A stretch of DNA of 5,578 nt from Firmicutes bacterium UBA995 (GTDB lineage Bacteria; Bacillota; Sulfobacillia; UBA995). The position numbers were made by a program, and so were the translations under genes. The notes below the pieces were generated by a model. The model saw only the letters and a program-made list of their open reading frames with translations, had not been told where the DNA came from and searched no databases. This document shows, piece by piece, positions 1 through 4,857 of this stretch. The stretch is taken from positions 1-5,578 of the forward strand of contig DBBB01000063.1 of NCBI GenBank assembly GCA_002291985.1. The letters run 5' to 3'. Numbering within the stretch: the stretch's first letter is position 1; every line of letters starts with the position of its first letter.

Positions 1-838
1 GGATAGCGTTGGCCACGCCGTGCGGCACCTCCCGCCGACCCCCACAGGCATGAGCGAGGGCATGGGTGCAGCCCAACATCGCCCAGGAAATGGCCATACC
101 TGCCTGACACGCGGCTATCAGCAAGTGCCACCGGGCATTCCGGTCGCCACCGTCGCGCACGGCTTGCGGCAAATACCGGAAGATAGTCTCCACGGCGACC
201 AGCGCCAGCGCATCGCTGAACGGGCCGGCCCGGTTCGAAAGATACGCCTCCACGGCGTGGGTGAGGGCATCCATCCCTGTGGAAGCGGTCAAGTCCGGAG
301 GCAGACCCAGGGTCAAGGAGGGGTCGAGGACGGCGAGGACCGGCGCCAGCCACTCGCTGGTGAAGCTGACTTTGGTGCCGGCGGCCATATCCCTGATCAC
401 CGCATAGCACGTTACTTCGCTGCCCGTTCCGGCGGTGGTGGGTACGGCGGCCACCGGCAACAGCGGCCGGGTCAACACGTTGACTCCCTGGTGGTCGAGC
501 AGGCGACCGCCTTCGGTGATGATGATGGAGGCCGCCTTGGCGGTATCGATGACGCTGCCCCCGCCCACCCCCAGCAGGAACCCTGCGCTCATTTCCCGCG
601 CCCGGTCCGCCAGTCGCTCCACCTGCCCCACCTCGGAGTTGGGCGTAATGGCGTCGTGCAAGCCGATCAGGCCATGAGGGGCAAGAGATAGCAGCCGCTC
701 GGCCAGGGGGCGTACGCCCGGATCGGTGACGACCAGCCCCCGCTTGAGACCGGCGCGGCCCAGCTCTATGTCCAGGCTGTCGGACAAGCCCCAGCCTGCC
801 ACCACCCGCGTTGTCACGCGAAACTCGGTGAACTCCAC
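1..838 (-). CDS. Iron-containing alcohol dehydrogenase (group III), 3' end outside window
   Basis: NAD(P)-dependent, metal-dependent alcohol dehydrogenase of the FucO/AdhB type, interconverting an alcohol and an aldehyde or ketone in the cytoplasm. I translated 279 codons by hand from a GTG start; the frame stays open to the left edge, so roughly 100 residues of a normal 380-residue protein are missing. Visible landmarks are the cofactor loop GGGSVIDTAK (residues 92-101), PTTAGTGSEVT (133-143), DALTHAVEAY (190-199) and HALAHACGG...VPHGVANAI (259-279). The four metal ligands expected from FucO (Asp196, His200, His263, His277) correspond to D190, H194, H259 and H273, so the site looks intact. 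The GTG start follows the stop of the MoaD-like gene after two bases and is preceded by a GGGAGGGGG ribosome site, implying translational coupling. The substrate cannot be read from the sequence. With a MoaD-like gene upstream, a role in aldehyde/alcohol exchange with a tungsten aldehyde oxidoreductase is an inference. Confidence 0.95.
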   Translation of the reverse strand, partial: MEFTEFRVTTRVVAGWGLSDSLDIELGRAGLKRGLVVTDPGVRPLAERLLSLAPHGLIGLHDAITPNSEVGQVERLADRAREMSAGFLLGVGGGSVIDTAKAASIIITEGGRLLDHQGVNVLTRPLLPVAAVPTTAGTGSEVTCYAVIRDMAAGTKVSFTSEWLAPVLAVLDPSLTLGLPPDLTASTGMDALTHAVEAYLSNRAGPFSDALALVAVETIFRYLPQAVRDGGDRNARWHLLIAACQAGMAISWAMLGCTHALAHACGGRREVPHGVANAI

Positions 839-840
839 GT

Positions 841-1086
841 TCAGCCCCCTCCCATGAGCACGCCTACCAGCACCCGATCGCCGTCGGCCAGGGTGGTCCT
901 CGTCTGGCCCTCGACCCGCAAGTAAAGCTGGCGGGCCTGGCCCGGAGACAGTTCACACCGGGAGGTCACGTGTTGAAGTACATCGTCCAGGGTTGAGTCG
1001 CCGGGGAGTTCCATCCGCTCGGCAGCCTTGCCCGCCAACCGGGCTACGTACCCTGCATAAACCAGCTCAACGCTGATGGTGGCCAT
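841..1086 (-). CDS. MoaD/ThiS-family sulfur carrier protein (beta-grasp)
   Basis: A complete 81-residue protein of the small ubiquitin-like sulfur carriers. Family members are adenylated and thiocarboxylated on a C-terminal Gly-Gly and hand sulfur to molybdopterin, tungstopterin or thiazole synthesis. What is seen: a hydrophobic strand-rich start (ATISVELVYAG), a middle PGDSTLDDVLQHV that fits the family's 'stxxdll' helix, LADGDRVLVGVLM near the end, and a terminal GGG (residues 79-81). The usual 'PPxAGG' ending is replaced by LMGGG, so it is a divergent member. The ATG at 1086 lies six bases after the upstream stop, with GGCGAG as a modest ribosome site. No E1-like MoeB/ThiF gene and no MoaE are present in the window. 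MoaD-like genes of this kind often accompany tungsten aldehyde oxidoreductases; ThiS-type or other sulfur-carrier roles cannot be excluded. Confidence 0.87.
   Translation of the reverse strand: MATISVELVYAGYVARLAGKAAERMELPGDSTLDDVLQHVTSRCELSPGQARQLYLRVEGQTRTTLADGDRVLVGVLMGGG
845..853 (-). promoter_or_regulatory. Ribosome binding site fixing the GTG start of the Fe-alcohol dehydrogenase
   Basis: On the minus strand GGGAGGGGG precedes the GTG at 838, with nine bases between the GGAGG core and the start codon. It lies inside the Gly-Gly-Gly codons that end the MoaD-like gene, so the same bases encode the functional carrier tail and the ribosome site. No ATG in this frame lies nearby upstream, which supports GTG. 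Confidence 0.75.
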
Positions 1087-1092
1087 AGACGC

Positions 1093-1467
1093 CTACTCGC
1101 CGTTCATCCTGACGATGGCAAGACCGCGTTCCGATGCCGCCTGGCACAGCCAGCCGGGGTCGACCGCCCCATCGGCCTCGGGCGGGTATACCCCGGATCG
1201 CGTGATCAGGCCCTGTCCCAGGCAGTGAGCGATCAGGGCAGCCGGCAAGGCGGTCAGAACGGTCATCCGGTCGGCTGCCCCCCAGGACTCGCGAAGGGGA
1301 GTCCCTTGCCGGATCCCCATCACATCTACCCTTATGGCCGAGCAAGCCGTTGAGCGCGGGCCCAGTCGTTCCAGGAGAGGCAGTACCGGCTTGATCAGGG
1401 CGGCCACCCGGCGCTGTCGGGCCGAGTTGGCGATCAGTCCCATCCGCGATATCGCCCCGGCCAGCAT
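1093..1467 (-). CDS. Stand-alone C-terminal domain of a saccharopine-dehydrogenase-like oxidoreductase (possible remnant)
   Basis: A 124-residue frame resembling only the C-terminal third of the saccharopine dehydrogenase / Lys9 family. Landmarks: RMGLIANS (8-15), where the family has its 'lGL' turn; IRVDVMGIRQG (45-55), the family's 'vrVevxGxkxG' strand; the helix LTALPAALIAHCLGQG (71-86); and SGVYPPEADGAVDP (91-104), the typical 'GVxPPE' turn. The Rossmann NAD(P)-binding half (GxGxxG, about 120-250 residues) is absent: the DUF4282 gene lies immediately upstream, seven bases away, and I see no such motif elsewhere in the window. The ATG at 1467 has an AGGGAG ribosome site ten bases upstream, directly before the stop of the preceding gene, and the frame is intact, so it may still be translated. 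Alternatives are a 5'-truncated pseudogene or a domain reused as a non-catalytic partner. On its own it should not act as a dehydrogenase. Confidence 0.72.
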   Translation of the reverse strand: MLAGAISRMGLIANSARQRRVAALIKPVLPLLERLGPRSTACSAIRVDVMGIRQGTPLRESWGAADRMTVLTALPAALIAHCLGQGLITRSGVYPPEADGAVDPGWLCQAASERGLAIVRMNGE

Positions 1468-1474
1468 TGGTTGT

Positions 1475-1792
1475 CTACTCCCTGGGCGCCGGTTGATGGG
1501 AGGCTCGGAGCGCGCGGAGATCGTCTGCGATGCGGAAGACGACCATGATCACCTCCAGCCAGATGCGAAGGGCAATCGTTCCCACGAAGAAGAAGATGGC
1601 GGAGAAGATGAGGCCCCCTACTGCGATTGCCCCTCCTCCCCTGCTGTGGGGCATGGTCAACACCCAGGTCAGAGAACTCAGGGCGACGAAAACGAGGCCG
1701 ATGATGAAAACCACCCTGATAATCCGCGGCGTGACCAGTTCGGAGAACTCGAAATCGAACAGCGAGGCGAAGAAACCCTTCCGCTCCTGCAT
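1475..1792 (-). CDS. DUF4282 family small two-helix membrane protein
   Basis: A 105-residue integral membrane protein with the DUF4282 pattern. The N-terminus GFFASLFDFEFSELVTPRII (residues 6-25) matches the family's 'gFfksLFDfsFtefvTPriI' signature. Two hydrophobic helices follow, about residues 24-46 and 57-80, separated by a short loop with SRGGG. The stretch RIWLEVIMVVFRIADDLRAL (76-95) matches the conserved 'RixlElxivxFRiaenlrei' end. No function is established for the family. I chose the ATG at 1792 because it follows GGGGGGAGG by eight bases and starts the conserved domain. The in-frame ATG at 1942 would add 50 residues that lie partly within the upstream gene and have no family match. 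It sits between enzyme genes (64 bases after the NicX-like gene, seven before the saccharopine-dehydrogenase-like fragment). A membrane anchor or unrelated passenger are both possible. Confidence 0.9.
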   Translation of the reverse strand: MQERKGFFASLFDFEFSELVTPRIIRVVFIIGLVFVALSSLTWVLTMPHSRGGGAIAVGGLIFSAIFFFVGTIALRIWLEVIMVVFRIADDLRALRASHQPAPRE

Positions 1793-1800
1793 GTCGCTTG

Positions 1801-1809
1801 CCTCCCCCC
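1801..1809 (-). promoter_or_regulatory. Ribosome binding site deciding the DUF4282 start
   Basis: GGGGGGAGG on the minus strand, eight bases before the ATG at 1792. This is the strongest ribosome site in the 64-base gap after the NicX-like gene and argues against the longer reading from 1942. No promoter elements or terminator hairpin with a T run were seen in this gap. Confidence 0.7.
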
Positions 1810-1856
1810 ATGCGGGCTCGGGTGGGTCTTCGCCGCGCGCCTCGTCCTTCCTCCCG

Positions 1857-2921
1857 CTAGTAACCGGGTAGCCCCATTGCCCTGCACGCGGCCACGGCCT
1901 GCGGATGCACGTAAACCCCATCCAACTCCAGGGGCGCTCCATCCAGGTATATCGACGGGGAAAGCACCACGCCGTCGGTATGCGAAGCCGCAGTCCAGGT
2001 CTTGCCCCGGATCTGGGCCCCCTGGCTGCCGAACCCCATCTCGATGCAGCCGAACACGCGCTCGTCCTCGACGATCCGGCCGGTCGGGCGAGTCACCCCG
2101 GGGTTGAAGCCCAGCGAGTAATGGGCGAGCCAGAACATCTTGTCGTCCCCGAAGCTCTTCAGCCAGCGCTGGAAAATCCGGGCCTCCGTCCCGCCCTCGA
2201 CGTCCACGATCGCGCCCTTTTCCAGGGTCAGGGCCACCGGTTGCCGGAGCAGACCGAGTTCCACGGGCGGCCACAGGGCCCCATCGAACACCAGCCGCCC
2301 CTGGATGGTCTCCTCCACCGGACACCACGATACCTGGCCCCCCAGCATGATCGGCTCACCGCGGGTGTCGGCGAGCTTGCCGGACTGACGAACCTTGCGC
2401 CCGCGGTTGTAAGCCAGCAGGTCGGTACCGGCCGGGCCGGTCACCCGCACCTCATCGGCCGCTTCTACAAGCTGGCGAAGGGTTTCGCCGAGAGCGATCA
2501 GGCGGGGGTAGTCCACCCGTCCGATCGTCTTGACCATCATGTCCACATCCATCCCCGTCAGGCAGATGTAACGGGACCCGGCGGCCATGGCGGCGCGGAA
2601 GGCGGGAGTGTGCAGCACGTAGGCGTAGGCGAACTCGATCCACACATCGGAATTCGCCACGGCCGCTGCCACCGGCGCCGGTGGTTCCACCACCGCCGTC
2701 GGCCGCGTTTCGTAAAGGAGGACGGTGGCGACCGCGCCGGCCGCATACACGGCACGAGCAGTCGCGTCCACCGCCCGCCAATCGGTTGCCGTGTCGGCGG
2801 TAATGGCAACATTTTCACCGGGCCGAACGAGCATCACCGTTTCGACCAGCTTGCGGGCCGCTCCCGCAAGCTCGAATGCAAGGTACTCGGGACGTGATTC
2901 CGTACCGGTCGCGGGTTCCAT
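1857..2921 (-). CDS. M29-fold protein with NicX-type iron ligands (2,5-dihydroxypyridine dioxygenase-like)
   Basis: A 354-residue cytoplasmic protein of the COG2309/M29 aminopeptidase fold. An N-terminal domain includes LVRPGENVAITADTATD (31-47) and IEFAYAYVLHTPAFRAAM (95-112). The C-terminal domain carries PVEETIQGRLVFDG (201-214), AHYSLGFNPG (266-275) and SHTDGVV (313-319). In NicX of Pseudomonas putida, which shares this fold, Fe(II) is held by His265, His318 and Asp320. Here H267, H314 and D316 fall at matching places, as recalled from the NicX sequence. M29 peptidase ligands are replaced: Gln196 where the first Glu is expected, His-Tyr instead of Ala-Glu before the LGFNPG turn, and Glu294 in place of a His. 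A non-heme iron oxygenase or related lyase/hydrolase is thus more likely than a peptidase; the substrate is unknown. The start follows GAGGAGGGA by about ten bases and lies 43 bases after the M29 gene, suggesting one transcript and an old duplication. Confidence 0.85.
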   Translation of the reverse strand: MEPATGTESRPEYLAFELAGAARKLVETVMLVRPGENVAITADTATDWRAVDATARAVYAAGAVATVLLYETRPTAVVEPPAPVAAAVANSDVWIEFAYAYVLHTPAFRAAMAAGSRYICLTGMDVDMMVKTIGRVDYPRLIALGETLRQLVEAADEVRVTGPAGTDLLAYNRGRKVRQSGKLADTRGEPIMLGGQVSWCPVEETIQGRLVFDGALWPPVELGLLRQPVALTLEKGAIVDVEGGTEARIFQRWLKSFGDDKMFWLAHYSLGFNPGVTRPTGRIVEDERVFGCIEMGFGSQGAQIRGKTWTAASHTDGVVLSPSIYLDGAPLELDGVYVHPQAVAACRAMGLPGY

Positions 2922-2930
2922 ATTTCCGCT

Positions 2931-2939
2931 TCCCTCCTC
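2931..2939 (-). promoter_or_regulatory. Ribosome binding site of the NicX-like gene
   Basis: GAGGAGGGA on the minus strand, with about ten bases to the ATG at 2921. It supports that start and independent re-initiation after the M29-type gene, whose stop is 43 bases upstream. Confidence 0.65.
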
Positions 2940-2947
2940 GTACCCGG

Positions 2948-2963
2948 CCGTCCAAAAGGACGG
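2948..2963 (-). repeat. Six-base-pair hairpin just after the M29-type stop codon
   Basis: CCGTCC, four bases, then GGACGG form a perfect short inverted repeat, beginning one base beyond the stop codon on the minus strand. The transcript loop is UUUU. No U tract follows, so it is not a standard intrinsic terminator; it could tune mRNA stability between the paired M29-fold genes or be chance. Confidence 0.4.
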
Positions 2964-2964
2964 T

Positions 2965-4008
2965 TCAGGCCGTGAGCTTCCCGTCCTTCATCCGCGTCAC
3001 GCCGTCCAGGATGAGTTCGGCCTGGGGGATGACGTAATCCTGGTGGAAGTCGGCGGCGTTGCGTCCGCCCATGTGGCTGTTGTCGCCGATGGCCAGGTGG
3101 ATGGTACCCCGGATCTTCTCCGCCTCTAGCACGATGTCCGTCCGGCGGGCGTTCGGATTGGTGCCGACACCCAGCTCGGCGAGATGCCGCCGGGCCCGGC
3201 CCTCCGTGCCCGTCAAGCCGAGGAAGGCAGCGAGCCTTTGGCCGACCTCGCCGCCACCCGTCACCTCGACCACTTCCCCCTGCCGGAAAGACAGGGTGAG
3301 GTCCTCCTTCTGGAGACCGGGAAACCACCCTCGTCGCACCACGATCCGGCCTTCCGCCGACTCTTCGACGGGTGCGATGTACGCCTCGCCGGCCGGCAGG
3401 TTGCCCCAGGAACCAGGCGTGACATAGAGGCCGTTGTCCCTCAGGCCCTGACGATGGGCCAGGCTGAACCGGATATCGGTGCCGTCAGGCGAACGCACGG
3501 TGGCGGTGTTGGCAGTGGTAAGCCAGCCGGCGACGACCTCGGTCTCCGCAGCGATGGCCTTGTAGTCGACGGCCATGGGGCCGCCCGGGTAGAACATCTC
3601 GGGCACGAAACGGGGCATGCTGGCCACTCTGACCCCCGCCCGGCAGGCTTCCTCCCGGGCGGCGGTATGGCTAAGCGAGAAAGATACGATGGCCACCAGC
3701 ACGTCCGTCTCGCGAAACCGGGCGGCGGCCCCGGCCGGAGGCTCCTTGCCCGGCTGGCAAGTGGCCTCGAAGGCGTGGAAGTCAACCCGGTTACCCGGAA
3801 AGACCTCCGCAGCCACCTCTGCTACCATGCGGGCCAGATACGATCGGCGCAAGATCTCCTCAAGCTCTCCGCTGCGATACTGCGGCCAGCGTTCCGGCGC
3901 CAACACGTCGGTTACCACCAGCACCCTCTCGCCCGGCCGCAGCCCGAGGTTCACCCCGAGCATGTTCTCGACCCCCGGGGCGATCCGGTCGCGCTCAATC
4001 CAGTCCAT
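2965..4008 (-). CDS. M29-type metallo-aminopeptidase homologue (COG2309, leucyl aminopeptidase/AmpT-like)
   Basis: A 347-residue cytoplasmic protein of the thermophilic metalloprotease M29 family, which removes N-terminal amino acids using two metal ions. Numbering from the chosen Met: N-terminal domain with LGVNLGLRPGERVLVVTDV (17-35), a central VDYKAIAAETEVVAGWLTTA region (147-166), and a C-terminal metal-binding domain. Likely ligands by family pattern are E208 (NLPAGEAYIAP), E278 (LAELGVGTNPNAR), H304 (GTIHLAIGDN), H322 and D324 (DFHQDYV). The Tyr found in AmpT seven residues after the first His is Ser here; the 'GDNSHMGG' version occurs in many COG2309 proteins, which need not be classical peptidases. 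I chose the ATG at 4008 because AAAGGA lies nine bases upstream. The ATG at 4044 adds 12 basic, unconserved residues, has no ribosome site and lies in a hairpin. It is followed by a related gene with different ligands. A cyclic amide or small peptide substrate is possible from context. Confidence 0.87.
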   Translation of the reverse strand: MDWIERDRIAPGVENMLGVNLGLRPGERVLVVTDVLAPERWPQYRSGELEEILRRSYLARMVAEVAAEVFPGNRVDFHAFEATCQPGKEPPAGAAARFRETDVLVAIVSFSLSHTAAREEACRAGVRVASMPRFVPEMFYPGGPMAVDYKAIAAETEVVAGWLTTANTATVRSPDGTDIRFSLAHRQGLRDNGLYVTPGSWGNLPAGEAYIAPVEESAEGRIVVRRGWFPGLQKEDLTLSFRQGEVVEVTGGGEVGQRLAAFLGLTGTEGRARRHLAELGVGTNPNARRTDIVLEAEKIRGTIHLAIGDNSHMGGRNAADFHQDYVIPQAELILDGVTRMKDGKLTA

Positions 4009-4017
4009 GGGCGTCCG

Positions 4018-4023
4018 TCCTTT
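4018..4023 (-). promoter_or_regulatory. Ribosome binding site deciding the M29-type start
   Basis: AAAGGA on the minus strand, nine bases before the ATG at 4008, within a purine-rich AAAAGGAAAGGA run. It favours the shorter protein over initiation at 4044. Confidence 0.65.
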
Positions 4024-4037
4024 CCTTTTGTTGTACG

Positions 4038-4054
4038 CCGGCATTCCATGCCGG
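4038..4054 (-). repeat. Perfect seven-base-pair inverted repeat in the aroM-M29 gap
   Basis: CCGGCAT, three bases, ATGCCGG. It lies about 30 bases upstream of the M29-type start and encloses the rejected ATG at 4044. No T run follows on the minus strand, so it is not an intrinsic terminator. It may be an mRNA processing/stability hairpin or a small operator; the three-base loop is tight. Confidence 0.4.
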
Positions 4055-4071
4055 GAAAGGCACGGGCACGA

Positions 4072-4089
4072 TGACCCTGATCCTGACCC
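4072..4089 (-). repeat. Three tandem GGGTCA-like hexamers
   Basis: On the minus strand GGGTCA, GGATCA, GGGTCA run head to tail, starting seven bases after the aroM stop in the 87-base gap that is the longest in the window. The outer copies are identical and the middle differs by one base. It could be a regulator-binding repeat or simple-sequence drift. No matching -35/-10 pair was recognised here. Confidence 0.35.
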
Positions 4090-4095
4090 GGGATC

Positions 4096-4857
4096 TCATG
4101 CGGTCGGCGCCGCCCCCAGGAGTTCGCCCAGGACCCGCGCCACCAGCGTCCGGACCAGTACCACCGGCCGGCCGGTCGCCCCCTGCACCAGTGCCCGATG
4201 CCGCAAGTCGTGACCCATGCAATTCAAGACGGTGATGTCAACTCCCGCCGCCGCCAGTTCCCGGGCGGCCGCTTCAATCTCGCGCCTTTCCCCGTAAGGG
4301 GAGCCCCAGGCCGCCGTGACCCGGGCCGCCGCCGGCCCCCAATGGGCGGTCGCTTCGGATACCTGGAGGGCAGAAGGTACGATCACTCCCAGGTGCAGAT
4401 TGCCCGCCAGTGCGCTGACCGTGGGGAATAACAGCCGATGCGGCAACACCAGCGGTATGCGGGAGGATAGCCCTGAGAAATCGCCGGCGCACAGAAGTAC
4501 GATGAGGTAACATCCGAGGTCTTCAAGCTCGGTTATCGCCGCCGGAAGCGCCTTCCTGGCCCAGGCGGCGGAGAAGGACACCTGCGTGCCATCGCGCAAT
4601 CGGCTGACCAGCACCTCCTCGCCTGGCGCCGGCCTCATGGCCTGCACCTCGCGGGCACTCATGCCATCCAGCAGTCCGCGCTCTACAATGTTGACCGTCT
4701 CCCCGAGGAACGGCAGCATCTCGGATATCACGTCATTGCGCGGCGACTGGCCGATGGTGATGGCGCCGATACGCAGGGGTTGCTCTGCCGGCGCCGGAGA
4801 GATCTTACCGGCAGCCAGCGGCGCGGACTCAATCGTGGACATCACCCGGAAGCTCAT
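4096..4857 (-). CDS. AroM-family protein (racemase-like)
   Basis: A 253-residue cytoplasmic protein matching the AroM family (PF07302); E. coli AroM is about 225 residues and has no settled biochemical function. Landmarks, numbered from the Met at 4857: LRIGAITIGQSPRNDV (28-43, the family's opening strand and 'GxxPR' motif), LLDGMSAREVQAMRP (62-76), LIVLLCAGDFSGL (118-130), LHLGVIVPSALQ (154-165), VDITVLNCMGHDLRHR (206-221) and a closing TLVARVLGELL. Cys123 and Cys213 sit after central strands in each half, as do the paired catalytic cysteines of Asp/Glu and hydantoin racemases, so a racemase or isomerase role is a reasonable inference. The ATG at 4857 follows AAGGAGGT by ten bases. ATGs at 4914, 4881 and 4842 are alternatives; the segment 4855-4902 is duplicated. 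It overlaps the DUF917 gene by 29 bases. The gene name aroM would imply aromatic synthesis control, which nothing here supports. Confidence 0.9.
   Translation of the reverse strand: MSFRVMSTIESAPLAAGKISPAPAEQPLRIGAITIGQSPRNDVISEMLPFLGETVNIVERGLLDGMSAREVQAMRPAPGEEVLVSRLRDGTQVSFSAAWARKALPAAITELEDLGCYLIVLLCAGDFSGLSSRIPLVLPHRLLFPTVSALAGNLHLGVIVPSALQVSEATAHWGPAAARVTAAWGSPYGERREIEAAARELAAAGVDITVLNCMGHDLRHRALVQGATGRPVVLVRTLVARVLGELLGAAPTA

Noticed and set aside
20..691. 223-codon plus-strand open frame
   Set aside because: It is antisense to the Fe-alcohol dehydrogenase, whose motifs are complete on the minus strand. The plus-strand translation is rich in Gly, Arg, His and Gln with no family pattern, as expected from high G+C shadows.
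1067..1345. 92-codon minus-strand open frame overlapping the saccharopine-dehydrogenase-like gene
   Set aside because: It is out of frame with the domain match and rich in Gly, Arg, Asp and Pro without motifs; the alternative frame carries the family landmarks and the ribosome site.
1793..1942. N-terminal extension of the DUF4282 protein from the ATG at 1942
   Set aside because: The added 50 residues have no family match, partly overlap the end of the NicX-like gene, and the internal ATG has a much better ribosome site.
1334..2107. 257-codon plus-strand open frame
   Set aside because: It runs antisense across three minus-strand genes with recognisable families; low-complexity, Arg/Pro/Ser-rich translation and no convincing ribosome site.
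1905..2897. 330-codon plus-strand open frame
   Set aside because: It is nearly coextensive with the NicX-like gene on the opposite strand. The translation is His/Gly/Arg-rich with no motif, whereas the minus-strand protein matches a family throughout.
2948..2963. Hairpin considered as an intrinsic terminator
   Set aside because: The stem is only six base pairs and lacks a following U tract on the transcribed strand; the next gene follows closely with its own ribosome site.
4009..4044. N-terminal extension of the M29-type protein from the ATG at 4044
   Set aside because: No ribosome site precedes it, the ATG lies within an inverted repeat, and the 12 extra residues are not family-like.
3184..4074. 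296-codon plus-strand open frame
   Set aside because: Antisense shadow of the M29-type gene; no recognisable domain.
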